Positions 17,447 through 27,090 of a DNA stretch of 64,000 nucleotides are shown here, piece by piece. This DNA is from Lampropedia cohaerens. Lineage in GTDB: Bacteria; Pseudomonadota; Gammaproteobacteria; Burkholderiales; Burkholderiaceae_C. Position numbers and translations under genes: made by a program. The stretch is from NCBI RefSeq assembly GCF_001005215.1, contig NZ_LBNQ01000037.1, forward strand, positions 62,001 through 126,000, in the 5' to 3' direction. Each line of letters opens with the position of its first letter. The stretch's first letter is position 1. A model generated the notes under the pieces. It was not told the DNA's origin. It did not search any database and saw nothing but the letters and a program-made list of their open reading frames with translations.

Positions 17447-20068
17447 TTAGCGGACCTGGCACTGCTGCGTCAGGTCGCGCTCGAGCATCAGCTGGGTTTG
17501 CGGGTTGCGCAGTGCCTTGCCGTCGATCAGGAAGCTGTCCTCGGCGCGCTCGCCCAGCGTGGTAATCTTGGCCAGATGGATGTCCAGATCGTACTTGGCC
17601 AGCGTCCAGGCAATGGAATACAGCAGGCCCGGACGGTCGGAGGCGGAGATGGTCAGCAGCCACAGCTCGCCCTTGTCATCGGGCTCCATGCGGATGCGGG
17701 TGTTGACCGGGAAATTGCGCGCGCGCCGCGAGGCACGGTGTGGCTTGGGCTCGGGCAGGCAGGAGGGCTGCTGCAGGTAGCCGCTCAGATCGCGTTCGAT
17801 GAAACGCGCGCGCTGCTCCAGATGGGTGCCGTCGTATTCGAGTGCTACCTGAAAGGTATCCAAGGCGTGGCCGTCTCGTGTGGTGTGAATGCGCGCATCG
17901 AGAATTTCATAGTCCGCCTGGTCAAAGTAGCTGGCGATGCGGGCAAACAGGTCCTCGCGGTCGGGAGCGTAGATGGTGACCTGCAGGCCCTCGCCGATGA
18001 CGGACTTGCGCGCCAGCACCGTGGCCTGGCCTTGATGATCGACCGGCAGCGCGGCCAGATGGCGTGCGTGCCAGGCCAGTTCGTCGGCGGTGTGGCGAGT
18101 GAAATAACCCGCATCCATGCGCGACCAGAAGGCATCGATTTGCGCGTTGCTGATGGGGTCGAGCGTCAGCAGCACGCGTGCCTCGCCCTTGTGCAGTTCG
18201 GTTTCCGCCTTGGGGTCGGGACGGGTGCCGCCGAGCACGCGCGAAGTCGCGCGGTACAGGTCTTCCAGCAGCTTGCCCTTCCACGCATTCCACACTTTGG
18301 GGCTGGTGCCGCGGATGTCGGCCACGGTAAGCAGGTATAGCGCGGTCAGGTAGCGTTCGTTGCCCACGCGCTGGGCAAAGGCGGCAATCACGTCAGGATC
18401 ACTCAGGTCCTGCTTTTGCGCGACCTGGCTCATGACCAGGTGCTCCTGGACCAGAAAGACCAGCAGGTCGGTGTCAGCCTTGGCGATGCCATGCTCCCGA
18501 CAGAACTTGCGCATGATGCGTGCGCCGATGTCCGAGTGGTCGCCTCCGCGCCCCTTGCCAATGTCGTGAAACAGTGCCGCAAGGTAGAGAATCCACGGCT
18601 TGTCCCAGCCGGAAGCGAGGCTGGCGCAGAAGGGATATTCATGTGCGTGCTCTGCGAGAAAGAAGCGGCGCACGTTGCGCAGCACCATCAGGATGTGCTG
18701 GTCAACCGTGTAGACATGAAACAAGTCATGCTGCATCTGCCCGACGATGCGTCGGAATGCCCACAGATAGCGCCCCAGCACGGAGGTGCGGTTCATCAGC
18801 CGCAGCGCGTGGGTGATCCCAGCCGGCTGCTGGATGATCTGCATGAACATCTGCCGGTTGACCGGATCGCGCCGGAACGCGGCGTTCATCACATGGCGTG
18901 AGTTGTAGAGCGCACGCAATGTGCGAGCGGACAGGTCCTTCAGGCCTACTTGCGTCTGGTAGAGCAGAAATGTCTCCAGGATGGCGTGGGGATTCTTCTC
19001 GTACAGATCGTCGCTGGCGACCTCGATCATGCCGCCCTTGTCGAAGAAACGCTCGTTGATGGGACGCAGCTGGTGGGCACTGGGGTTGAGCCGTTCCTCG
19101 ATGTTGAGCAGCAGAATCTGGTTGAGCTGTGTGACCGATTTGGCGCACCAGTAGTACTGGCGCATCAGCTGCTCGGAGGCGCGCATTGGCAGGCGGGAGC
19201 CCTGCTGCGTTTCCGAGCGATAGCCGAACAGCTCTGCCACGCTGCCCTGCAGATCGAAGATCAAACGGTCTTCATGGCGCGCGGACAAGGCGTGCAGACG
19301 CGCGCGGATGAGGCTGAGTTCGGCCTCGCAGGCGGCCAGTTCGTGCGCCTCGTACGCAGTGGCGATACCGTTGGCAGCCAGCTCTTCCCACGTCGCGCCC
19401 AGTCCGGCAGCGCGGGCGACCCAGATGATGACGTGCAGATCCCGCAGCCCGCCGGGTGATTCCTTGCAGTTGGGCTCCAGGGCATAGGGCGTGTTGTCGT
19501 ACTTGGCGTGGCGCTGGCGCATCTCCAGCGTCTTGGCGCGTAAAAACGCCAATGGGTCAATCGTCTGCGCAAAGCGTGCCTGGAAAGCGCCAAACAGCTT
19601 GCGGCTGCCGGCGAGCCAGCGCGCCTCCAGCATGGCGGTCTGGACGGTGATGTCCTGCAGCGCATCCTCTAGCGATTCGTCAATGGTGCGCAGGGAAAAG
19701 CCGATTTCCAGCCCCACGTCCCAGCAGCTGCTGACAAACTGCTCAATGCGTTGCTTGAGCGGGTTGTCCTCGCAATTGGTCTGCGTGCCCGGCACAAGCA
19801 GCAGCACGTCCACATCCGAGGCTGGAAAGAGCTGCTTGCGGCCAAATCCACCAACGGCGATCAGGGCGTGATCGCCCGGCATTTCGGCCACGCGCCAGAG
19901 CTGGCGCAGTAGCTTGTCGGCGTACTCGGCAAGGCGACGCAGCTGCGTGTGAATGCGCCGGCCCTGTTGGCCGGGATGCAGCAGGTCGGCAATGACGGCC
20001 TGCTTTTGTCGCCGGTATTGCTCGCGCAGTCCGGAGAGGGTGGCAGGGGGGACTTGGAGAACGGGCAT
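17447..20068 (-). CDS. glnD: Bifunctional PII uridylyltransferase/uridylyl-removing enzyme
   Basis: The 873-residue nitrogen sensor adds UMP to PII proteins when glutamine is low and removes it when glutamine is high. The nucleotidyltransferase motif is GGFGRKQLFPASDVDVL (about residues 73-89). The HD phosphohydrolase motif is ALFHDIGKGRGGDHSD (about 490-505). Two ACT domains lie at the C-terminus, one around DREDLFARIASYF and one around SDRPGLLYSIAWTL. All four domains are intact and the length is normal. It lies downstream of map, the usual pairing. Confidence 0.96.
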   Translation of the reverse strand: MPVLQVPPATLSGLREQYRRQKQAVIADLLHPGQQGRRIHTQLRRLAEYADKLLRQLWRVAEMPGDHALIAVGGFGRKQLFPASDVDVLLLVPGTQTNCEDNPLKQRIEQFVSSCWDVGLEIGFSLRTIDESLEDALQDITVQTAMLEARWLAGSRKLFGAFQARFAQTIDPLAFLRAKTLEMRQRHAKYDNTPYALEPNCKESPGGLRDLHVIIWVARAAGLGATWEELAANGIATAYEAHELAACEAELSLIRARLHALSARHEDRLIFDLQGSVAELFGYRSETQQGSRLPMRASEQLMRQYYWCAKSVTQLNQILLLNIEERLNPSAHQLRPINERFFDKGGMIEVASDDLYEKNPHAILETFLLYQTQVGLKDLSARTLRALYNSRHVMNAAFRRDPVNRQMFMQIIQQPAGITHALRLMNRTSVLGRYLWAFRRIVGQMQHDLFHVYTVDQHILMVLRNVRRFFLAEHAHEYPFCASLASGWDKPWILYLAALFHDIGKGRGGDHSDIGARIMRKFCREHGIAKADTDLLVFLVQEHLVMSQVAQKQDLSDPDVIAAFAQRVGNERYLTALYLLTVADIRGTSPKVWNAWKGKLLEDLYRATSRVLGGTRPDPKAETELHKGEARVLLTLDPISNAQIDAFWSRMDAGYFTRHTADELAWHARHLAALPVDHQGQATVLARKSVIGEGLQVTIYAPDREDLFARIASYFDQADYEILDARIHTTRDGHALDTFQVALEYDGTHLEQRARFIERDLSGYLQQPSCLPEPKPHRASRRARNFPVNTRIRMEPDDKGELWLLTISASDRPGLLYSIAWTLAKYDLDIHLAKITTLGERAEDSFLIDGKALRNPQTQLMLERDLTQQCQVR

Positions 20069-20265
20069 GGCGCGAAGGAGTGTCCTGAAATCAGACGTGC
20101 AGTTGACGGGAATGCCGACGCAGGCACGCGTGCATCGTGCTGCTGCGCGTGGTCAGCGCCGTTGCCATCGTTAACTACAGCCTTTCCCGCGCTGGGCGAC
20201 GCATCAACGCAGGGGTGAGCGGGGAGGAAGGCACGGCCGGCTTTCCAATCAGTGGGGTAGCGTGC

Positions 20266-21084
20266 TCACGTCTTGGTCGCGGTGACGAAATCCGGCGGCG
20301 GCGGCGAGCCGTCCGACAGCGTCAGCACTTCGTAGCCGGTGGGGGTGACCAATATTTGGTGCTCCCACTGCGCGGTCAGGCTGTGGTCCTTGGTCACGAT
20401 GGTCCAGCCATCGCGCCCCAGCTCCTTGATCTCGCGGCGCCCCAGGTTGAGCATGGGCTCGATGGTGAACACCATGCCCGGCTCAAGCACCTCCATGGTT
20501 CCCGGTCGCCCGTAATGCAGCACCTGCGGCTCCTCATGAAAGCGTCGTCCCACGCCATGCCCACAGAATTCGCGCACGACCGAGAGGCCATGGCCCTCGG
20601 CAAACTTCTGGATGGCGTGACCCACATCACCCAGACGGTTGCCGGGCTTGACTTGCAGGATGCCCAGCCACATGGCCTCGAAGGTCAGGCGGCATAGACG
20701 CTTGGCGGCGATGGAGACTTCGCCGATCTCGAACATGCGGCTATTGTCCCCATACCAGCCCTCGGGCGTAATGATGGTGACATCCACATTCAGGATGTCG
20801 CCTTTCTTGAGTGGCTTGTCATTCGGAATGCCGTGGCAGACCACGTTGTTGGGCGAGGTGCAGACCGAGCCGGGATAGGGCGGGTACTCGGGCGATGGCT
20901 GATAGCCCAGCGAGGCTGAGCGCGTGCCTTGCTTGGCCATGCACTCGGCAGCAAGCCGGTCGATCTCCTTGGTAGTGATGCCGGGCTTGATGAATGGGGT
21001 GATGTAGTCGAGGACTTCGGAGGCAAGGCGGCACGCCTTGCGCAGCTCGGGAAAGTCCGCCTCGGTGTAGATAGTGATGGACAT
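20266..21084 (-). CDS. map: Type I methionine aminopeptidase
   Basis: The 272-residue enzyme removes the initiator methionine from nascent proteins. The five metal ligands of the pita-bread fold can be placed: Asp in NVDVTII, Asp in YGDNSRMF, His in CGHGVGRRFHEEP, Glu in FTIEPML and Glu in AQWEHQI. The N-terminus (RKACRLASEVLDYI) matches type Ia enzymes. glnD lies 197 bases downstream on the same strand, and that spacer holds no gene. Confidence 0.96.
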   Translation of the reverse strand: MSITIYTEADFPELRKACRLASEVLDYITPFIKPGITTKEIDRLAAECMAKQGTRSASLGYQPSPEYPPYPGSVCTSPNNVVCHGIPNDKPLKKGDILNVDVTIITPEGWYGDNSRMFEIGEVSIAAKRLCRLTFEAMWLGILQVKPGNRLGDVGHAIQKFAEGHGLSVVREFCGHGVGRRFHEEPQVLHYGRPGTMEVLEPGMVFTIEPMLNLGRREIKELGRDGWTIVTKDHSLTAQWEHQILVTPTGYEVLTLSDGSPPPPDFVTATKT

Positions 21085-21155
21085 ATGCGACCAGATTATC
21101 CCACTAGCGATAGGGCGCTGCAGTGCTTGGAGCGCCCAGTCAGCGCGGCGTTCAT

Positions 21156-22631
21156 TCAGTTCTGCGCTGGAGCATCGGAGGCCGCCTCTGCCAGCCTAGT
21201 GATCTTGAGCAGGTTGGTGGTGCCGGGCGTGCCGAAGGGCACGCCGGCAGAGATCACGATGCAGTCGCCGGGCTTGGCAAAACCGGCTGCCAGTGCGTGG
21301 CGTTCGGCCACCTGCGAGAGCTGCTCGATGCGGGTGCCGACGGCCAGCTCCGGCGTGACGACCGGATGCACTCCCCACACCAGCGCGAGGCGGCGGGCTG
21401 TGGCTAGACGGGGGGTGAGGCCGATGATGGGGGCTGCGGGCCGCTCGCGGGACGCACGAATGGCCGCGTAGCCCGAGCTGGTGAAGGCCGCGGTGGCGGC
21501 AGCGCCCAGCAGGCTGATGGCGTGGCGGCTGGCCAGGCCAATGGCGTCCGCAACCGTGGCAGTGGGGGCCGACTGCGTGGCAGCCAGCGCATCGCGCCAG
21601 TTCGGGTCCGATTCACAGTGCGCGATGATGCGGCGCATCATCTGCACTGCTTCCACCGGATAGCGTCCGGCGGCCGATTCGGCCGAGAGCATTACCGCAT
21701 CGGCGCCCTCGTAGATGGCAGTGGCCACGTCAGATGCCTCGGCGCGGGTGGGTACCGGCGCGGCAACCATGGATTCGAGCATCTGCGTGGCGATGATGAC
21801 GGGCTTGCCGCTTTGCCGACAGGCGCGCACGATGCGCCGCTGCAGACTGGGAACCTGCTCTGCGGGAAGCTCCACGCCCAGATCTCCCCGCGCGACCATC
21901 ACTGCGTCGGTTGCCGCGATGATTTCCTCCAGCGCCTCAATGGCGGCGGGTTTCTCCAGCTTGGCGACGATGCTGGCGCGGCCTTCGACCAGCGCGCGCA
22001 ATTCGGTGATGTCCTGCGCCCTCTGCACAAACGACAGGGCCACCCAATCCACTCCCAGTTCCAAGGCAAAGTGCAGGTCGGCACGGTCCTTGTCGGTGAG
22101 CGCGGAAATCGGCAGCGGCACATCCGGCACGTTCACACCCTTGCGGTTGCGCAGTACGCCACCTGTCTCGACACGCGTGATGGCGTGCTGCGTATCGCAG
22201 GCGATCACACGCAGACGCAGCCGCCCGTCATCGAGCAGCAACTGCGCGCCAGGGCGCAGCGCTGCGAAGATTTCCGGATGGGGCAGAGCCACCCGCTGCG
22301 CGTCGCCTGCACGGGCAGTGTCCAGGTCCAGCACGAAGGTCTGCCCCGCCTCCAGCACCGCCTGATCGCCCGCAAAGGTGCCGATGCGCAGTTTCGGACC
22401 TTGCAGGTCGGCCAGCACCGCGATGGGCCGGCCGCACTGCTGCTCGACCGCGCGGACCGCCTGTAGGCGTTGGCGCATCTCGTCGTGGCTGCCGTGGCTG
22501 AAGTTGAGGCGAAATACGTCCGCGCCGGCCTTGTGCAACGCCTGAATGCTGGCCAGGTCCGGCGTGGCGGGGCCCAGCGTGGCGATGATCTTGGTTTGGC
22601 GCCATGGCGCGTTCTGGCAGAAAGTCGTCAT
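21156..22631 (-). CDS. pyk: Pyruvate kinase
   Basis: The 491-residue enzyme makes pyruvate and ATP from phosphoenolpyruvate. The N-terminus TKIIATLGPAT is canonical. The active-site signature IVAKLEKPAAIEALEEII is followed by DAVMVARGDLGVELP, and the B-domain and C-terminal allosteric domain are both present. Its ATG starts 1 base after the ttuD stop (TGA-C-ATG), so the two genes should be co-translated. That links glycerate phosphorylation directly with the final glycolytic step. Confidence 0.95.
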   Translation of the reverse strand: MTTFCQNAPWRQTKIIATLGPATPDLASIQALHKAGADVFRLNFSHGSHDEMRQRLQAVRAVEQQCGRPIAVLADLQGPKLRIGTFAGDQAVLEAGQTFVLDLDTARAGDAQRVALPHPEIFAALRPGAQLLLDDGRLRLRVIACDTQHAITRVETGGVLRNRKGVNVPDVPLPISALTDKDRADLHFALELGVDWVALSFVQRAQDITELRALVEGRASIVAKLEKPAAIEALEEIIAATDAVMVARGDLGVELPAEQVPSLQRRIVRACRQSGKPVIIATQMLESMVAAPVPTRAEASDVATAIYEGADAVMLSAESAAGRYPVEAVQMMRRIIAHCESDPNWRDALAATQSAPTATVADAIGLASRHAISLLGAAATAAFTSSGYAAIRASRERPAAPIIGLTPRLATARRLALVWGVHPVVTPELAVGTRIEQLSQVAERHALAAGFAKPGDCIVISAGVPFGTPGTTNLLKITRLAEAASDAPAQN

Positions 22632-22632
22632 G

Positions 22633-23904
22633 TCAGTCGATCAGAATAGCGCGAAAGTCGTTGACGTTGGTGCGTGTGGGCCCGGTGATGACCTGGGCCT
22701 GCAGCGCCTCGAAGAAGCGGTGCGCGTCATTGGTATCCAGGCACTGCGCCGCGTCAAGGCCTAACTCGCGGGCGCGCTGCAGTGTCGCCGGGGTGATCCA
22801 GGCGCCAGCCACCTCCTCCTCGCCATCGACACCGTCGGTGTCGGCCGCCAGCGCGTGAATGCCCGCCTCGCCGCGCAATGTCAGCGCCAAGGCCAGCGTG
22901 AACTCGACGTTGCGACCGCCGCGGCCGTTGCCGCGCACGGTCACCGTCGTCTCCCCGCCACTGAGCAACAGGCATGGACGCGGAAATGGATGGCCATGCC
23001 GCTTGACGCTCAGCGCCATGGCAGCCAGGACCTTGGCGACTTCGCGTGCCTCGCCCTCAATCGCATCGCCCAGGATGTATGCCTGAATGCCTTGCGCGCG
23101 GGCGACTTCGGCGGCGCGCTGCAGGGCCATCATGGGAGTGGCAATGAACACGGTTTCCGTCCTCGGCAACCTGCCATCGCCAGGTTTGAGCGTTTCCGCA
23201 TCATCGCTACTGAGCATGGCGGAAACGGAAGCGGGCACATCAATGCGGTAGCGTTCCAGCACGGCCAGCGCATCAGCACGGGTGGTGGGATCGGCCACCG
23301 TCGGGCCGGAGGCAATGTCATGTGCGCTGTCACCCGGTACATCGGAAATGATCAGGTTGAGCAGGCGTGCCGGCGCACAAGCTGCTGCCAATCTACCGCC
23401 CTTGATGGCCGAGAGGTGGCGGCGCACCGTATTCATCTCCTGGATGCTGGCGCCGCTTTTGAGCAGCGCCTTGCTGACGGCTTGCTTGTCAGCCAGCGAA
23501 ACTCCTGGCAGGGCCAGCGGCAGCAGCGAGGAGCCGCCACCCGAGATCAGGCAGACGACCAAGTCGTCTTCAGACAAACCTCGCACCATTTCCAGCATGC
23601 GAGTGGCCGCTTGCTCACCCGCTGCATCAGGTACTGGATGCGAGGCCTCCACGATCTCCACCCGCGAGCAAGATTCTGCGTGCCCGTAGCGGGTCACGAC
23701 CAGCCCTTGTAGCGAAACGTCAGGCCAGGCCTGTTCCAGTGCACGCGCCATCGCCGCCGATGCCTTGCCCGCGCCAATGACAATGACTCGCCCGCGCGGT
23801 GGTGCTGGCAGATGTGCTGCCAGTTGCAGTTGCGGGCTGGCGGCCTGCACGGCGGCATCAAAGCATGCGCGCAGAAGTCGCAGCGTCTCGGAGGGGGCGG
23901 TCAT
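22633..23904 (-). CDS. ttuD: Glycerate 2-kinase / hydroxypyruvate reductase (MOFRL family)
   Basis: The 423-residue protein belongs to the TtuD/GckA group: an N-terminal Rossmann-like DUF4147 domain (VIVIGAGKASAAMA, LISGGGSSLLPLP-like, then NTVRRHLSAIKGGRLA) and the C-terminal MOFRL domain (LLLSGGETTVTV, GRGGRNVEF, ADTDGVDG). Such enzymes phosphorylate glycerate to 2-phosphoglycerate, which enolase passes on to pyruvate kinase. Older annotation as hydroxypyruvate reductase comes from the same family. The ATG at 23904 has AAGGAG nine bases upstream. It is coupled to pyk. Confidence 0.9.
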   Translation of the reverse strand: MTAPSETLRLLRACFDAAVQAASPQLQLAAHLPAPPRGRVIVIGAGKASAAMARALEQAWPDVSLQGLVVTRYGHAESCSRVEIVEASHPVPDAAGEQAATRMLEMVRGLSEDDLVVCLISGGGSSLLPLALPGVSLADKQAVSKALLKSGASIQEMNTVRRHLSAIKGGRLAAACAPARLLNLIISDVPGDSAHDIASGPTVADPTTRADALAVLERYRIDVPASVSAMLSSDDAETLKPGDGRLPRTETVFIATPMMALQRAAEVARAQGIQAYILGDAIEGEAREVAKVLAAMALSVKRHGHPFPRPCLLLSGGETTVTVRGNGRGGRNVEFTLALALTLRGEAGIHALAADTDGVDGEEEVAGAWITPATLQRARELGLDAAQCLDTNDAHRFFEALQAQVITGPTRTNVNDFRAILID

Positions 23905-24037
23905 GATGGTGTGCTCCTTGAGAAAATCTATTGGCGCGCTGCAAACGGGGCAGGCGCTGGCGCGTGGCAATTGCCCGTAGAATAGCGCGCTTGCCAAAGA
24001 CTGCGGCGCGCCTGGCTAAATTGGCGCAGGAATGTCC

Positions 24038-24125
24038 GGAAGGGTGGCAGAGTGGTCGATTGCAGCGGTCTTGAAAACCGCCGATGGGCAACCATCCGTG
24101 GGTTCGAATCCCACCCCTTCCGCCA
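24038..24125 (+). tRNA. tRNA-Ser (anticodon TGA)
   Basis: The 88-base cloverleaf has a GGAAGGG acceptor pairing with CCCTTCC, a D-arm around GGCAGAGTGG, anticodon TGA in GTCTTGAAAAC, a long variable arm as class II tRNAs require, and a T-arm GTGGGTTCGAATCCCAC. G is the discriminator base and CCA is encoded. It reads UCN serine codons. A strong terminator follows directly. Confidence 0.97.
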
Positions 24126-24131
24126 AAATCA

Positions 24132-24166
24132 AGGCCAAGCAATGGCATATTGCTTGGCCTGTTTTT
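24132..24166 (+). terminator. Rho-independent terminator of tRNA-Ser
   Basis: AGGCCAAGCAAT (24132-24143) pairs perfectly with ATTGCTTGGCCT (24149-24160) around the loop GGCAT, and GTTTTTATT follows. This is a textbook intrinsic terminator 7 bases after the tRNA 3' end. The ilvD stop lies about 60 bases further on the other strand. Confidence 0.93.
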
Positions 24167-24224
24167 ATTGGCACCGCGTATGTTGCAACGCGGCGCGATT
24201 GGGTTTGCGTGCGCTCGCTGCCGA

Positions 24225-25943
24225 TCAGATTTCGTCGTAGGCGTCCAGCACCGCGCCCTTGCTGGCGCTGGCGGCGTTGTGGGCAAACTTGGCCAGCACG
24301 CCCCTGGTGTAGCGCGGCTCGGGGCGCTTCCATGCCTTGCGGCGCTCGGCCAGTTCCTCGTCGCTGACGTGCAGTTGCAGCAGCAGTTTGTGCGCGTCGA
24401 TGGTGATGGTGTCGCCTTCATGCACCAGCGCAATGGTGCCGCCTTCGTAGGCTTCCGGGGCGACGTGGCCGACCACCATGCCCCAGGTGCCGCCGGAGAA
24501 GCGCCCGTCGGTAATCAGGCCGACGCTCTCACCCAATCCGGCGCCAATCAATGCCCCGGTGGGGGCCAGCATCTCCGGCATGCCAGGGCCGCCCTTGGGG
24601 CCGAGATAGCGCAGCACCATCACGTCACCGGCCTTGATCTTGCCGTCCAGAATGGCCTGCAGGGCCGACTGCTCGTCGTCGAACACGCGCGCCGGGCCGG
24701 TGATGGAGGGATTCTTGAGTCCGGTGATCTTGGCCACTGCGCCTTCCGGGCTGAGGTTGCCGCGCAAAATGGCCAGATGCCCGTGGGCATAGAGTGGCTT
24801 GTCGATCGGGCGGATCACGTCCTGGTCGGCGCGCGGTGTGTCGGGCACGTCGGCCAGCGTCTCGGCAATGGTCTTGCCGGTGATGGTCAGGCAGTCGCCG
24901 TGCAGCAGCCCTGCGTTGAGCAAAATCTTCATGACCTGCGGGATGCCGCCTGCACGGTGCAGGTCAACGGCCATGTACTTGCCCGATGGCTTGAGGTCGC
25001 AGATCACCGGCACTTTCTGGCGGATGCGCTCGAAGTCGTCGATGCTCCAGTCCTCGATGCCTGCGGCGTGCGCAATGGCCAGAAAGTGCAGCACGGCGTT
25101 GGTCGAGCCACCCGTTGCCATGATGACGGCCACCGCGTTTTCCAGTGCCTTGCGGGTGACGATGTCGCGGGGCTTGAGGTCGTTCTTGATAGCTTCGAGC
25201 AGGACCTTGGCTGATTCCTTGGCCGAGTTCTGCTTCTCGTCATGCGGATTGGCCATGGTGGACGAGTAGGGCAGGCTCATGCCCATGGCCTCGAAGGCAC
25301 TGGACATGGTGTTGGCGGTATACATGCCGCCGCAGGAGCCGGTGCCGGGGATGGCGCGGCGCTCGATCTCCTTGAGCTCTTCGTCGCTCATGTTGCCTGC
25401 AGCGTTCTGGCCGACGGCTTCGAACACGCTGACGATGTTCAGGTCCTGCCCGTTGTAGCGGCCTGGCAGGATGGTGCCGCCGTAGACGTAGATGGCCGGT
25501 ACGTTGGCGCGCAGCATGCCCATCATGCCGCCTGGCATGTTCTTGTCGCAGCCGCCGATGACGAGCACGCCATCCATCCATTGGCCGCCGACGCTGGTCT
25601 CGATGCAGTCGGCAATGACCTCGCGGCTGACCAGCGAGTACTTCATGCCCTCGGTACCCATGGACATGCCGTCGGAAATCGTTGGCGTGCCGAATACCTG
25701 CGGGTTTCCACCTGCTTCACGGATGCCCTCGATGGCCGCGTCCGCCAGCTTCTGCAGGCCGGCATTGCAGGGGGTGATGGTGGAGTGGCCGTTGGCGACG
25801 CCGACCATGGGCTTGTTGAAGTCCTCCTCGGTATACCCCAGCGCGTAGTACATGGAGCGGTTGGGCGCGCGCGACTTGCCCTGCGTGATGTGGGCGCTGC
25901 GCGCGTTGGCGGGGCGGATGGGGATAACTTTCTTGTCGTTCAT
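24225..25943 (-). CDS. ilvD: Dihydroxy-acid dehydratase
   Basis: The 572-residue Fe-S enzyme dehydrates dihydroxy acids in valine, leucine and isoleucine synthesis. Cluster-binding cysteines are seen in [15 protein letters not shown] and [14 protein letters not shown]. The C-terminal [19 protein letters not shown] is also canonical. The start at 25943 ([13 protein letters not shown]) is chosen because the open frame upstream to 26363 runs antisense to the LysR gene. The gene is divergent from that LysR regulator, which may control it. Confidence 0.96.
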   Translation of the reverse strand: MNDKKVIPIRPANARSAHITQGKSRAPNRSMYYALGYTEEDFNKPMVGVANGHSTITPCNAGLQKLADAAIEGIREAGGNPQVFGTPTISDGMSMGTEGMKYSLVSREVIADCIETSVGGQWMDGVLVIGGCDKNMPGGMMGMLRANVPAIYVYGGTILPGRYNGQDLNIVSVFEAVGQNAAGNMSDEELKEIERRAIPGTGSCGGMYTANTMSSAFEAMGMSLPYSSTMANPHDEKQNSAKESAKVLLEAIKNDLKPRDIVTRKALENAVAVIMATGGSTNAVLHFLAIAHAAGIEDWSIDDFERIRQKVPVICDLKPSGKYMAVDLHRAGGIPQVMKILLNAGLLHGDCLTITGKTIAETLADVPDTPRADQDVIRPIDKPLYAHGHLAILRGNLSPEGAVAKITGLKNPSITGPARVFDDEQSALQAILDGKIKAGDVMVLRYLGPKGGPGMPEMLAPTGALIGAGLGESVGLITDGRFSGGTWGMVVGHVAPEAYEGGTIALVHEGDTITIDAHKLLLQLHVSDEELAERRKAWKRPEPRYTRGVLAKFAHNAASASKGAVLDAYDEI

Positions 25944-26063
25944 GATTCTCGTGGGGGAGCTGTGGGAGCAAGCAAGGAATGCACCGTGCGGCAGGTCGGC
26001 TGCCGGGGCATTATTGTCGGCGTGCATGACGCACAAATCCAATTGTTTCTGACACGCAGATTG

Positions 26064-26078
26064 ATATGCTGCGCATAT
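26064..26078. promoter_or_regulatory. Palindrome at the LysR start in the ilvD/LysR spacer, candidate autoregulatory site
   Basis: ATATGCTGCGCATAT is a perfect 6-bp inverted repeat with a 3-base centre. It contains the T-N11-A pattern of LysR-type boxes. It overlaps the first bases of the LysR start codon at 26077, so binding there would block the regulator's own translation start region or promoter. Confidence 0.45.
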
Positions 26079-27009
26079 GAATATGGCATCGATTGATATT
26101 GATTTGCGTGCCTGGCGGCAATTTGTTGTCCTGGCCGAGGAGTTGCATTTCGGCCGCGCCGCCGAGCGGCTGCACATGACGCAGCCACCGCTGACGCAGG
26201 CCATCGCCCAGCTGGAGCGACGCCTTGGCGTGCGGCTGTTTGAGCGTACCAGCCGCAAGGTGGCGCTGACGGCGGTGGCCAGGCAGCTGTTGCCGCAGGT
26301 GCAGGCCCTGCTGCTGCAAGCCGAGCGCCTGCCAGCCATGGCGCAGGCCATGCAGCAGGGCACGCTGGGGCAGCTGCGGCTGGGGTTTGTCTCGACCGCA
26401 GGCTATGACCTGATTCCGCACTGGGTCCGCCTGCTGCGCGCGCACTATCCCGGTGTGCGACTGTTGTTGCAGGAAGCCACTGGAGACCAGCAGCTGCGCG
26501 CACTGCGCAAGGGTGAACTGGATGCGGGACTGATGCTGCATGTACCGGGCAGCCTGCCGCAGGATCTGCAGGCCGTGCCGGTGCGCATGGAGACGCTGCG
26601 GCTGGCCATTCCCAGTAGGCATGCGCTGGCGGCAGGCGATGCAGCGGAGCCCGTCGCCGTGTCACAGCTTGCAGGGCAGTGGCTGGTGTCCACCCCGCGG
26701 CACATCCTGCCGTCCCTGCACGACGCGCTGGTGCGCCTGTATCGCCAGCATGGCATGGCGTTCGATGTGGTGCAGGAAGCGATTCAGATGCAGACACTCG
26801 TCAACTTGGTTTCGGCGGGTCTGGGGTTGGCCTGGGTGCCGCAGAGTGTGCAGGCGTTCCAGCGCGAGGGCGTCGTGTATCGCAGGGTCGCCGCGCAGCA
26901 CGGCACGCTGCCGTCGCTGGAGTGCAGCCTGGTGTGGTCCGATGCCGCGCCGCTGCAGCCCGCGCTTGAGCCGGTCGTGCAATGGTTGGGCGAGCACCCG
27001 CTTGAGTAG
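26077..27009 (+). CDS. LysR-family transcriptional regulator
   Basis: The 310-residue regulator has a classic N-terminal winged helix ([21 protein letters not shown], then [19 protein letters not shown], residues 15-60). A linker helix and a periplasmic-binding-like effector domain (about 95-300) follow. The [10 protein letters not shown] stretch is typical of the BenM/CatM-like LysR subgroup. It is divergent from ilvD with a spacer of 133 bases that contains a palindrome. Control of ilvD is the simplest inference; the effector is unknown. Confidence 0.9.
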   Translation: MNMASIDIDLRAWRQFVVLAEELHFGRAAERLHMTQPPLTQAIAQLERRLGVRLFERTSRKVALTAVARQLLPQVQALLLQAERLPAMAQAMQQGTLGQLRLGFVSTAGYDLIPHWVRLLRAHYPGVRLLLQEATGDQQLRALRKGELDAGLMLHVPGSLPQDLQAVPVRMETLRLAIPSRHALAAGDAAEPVAVSQLAGQWLVSTPRHILPSLHDALVRLYRQHGMAFDVVQEAIQMQTLVNLVSAGLGLAWVPQSVQAFQREGVVYRRVAAQHGTLPSLECSLVWSDAAPLQPALEPVVQWLGEHPLE

Positions 27010-27090
27010 CCCGCATGGCACCGCAGCGTTGCTCCGCAGAGATGGGGAACAGAGGCCGTAAGGCCTCCGTAGACGCGTGCCTTGGCAGTC

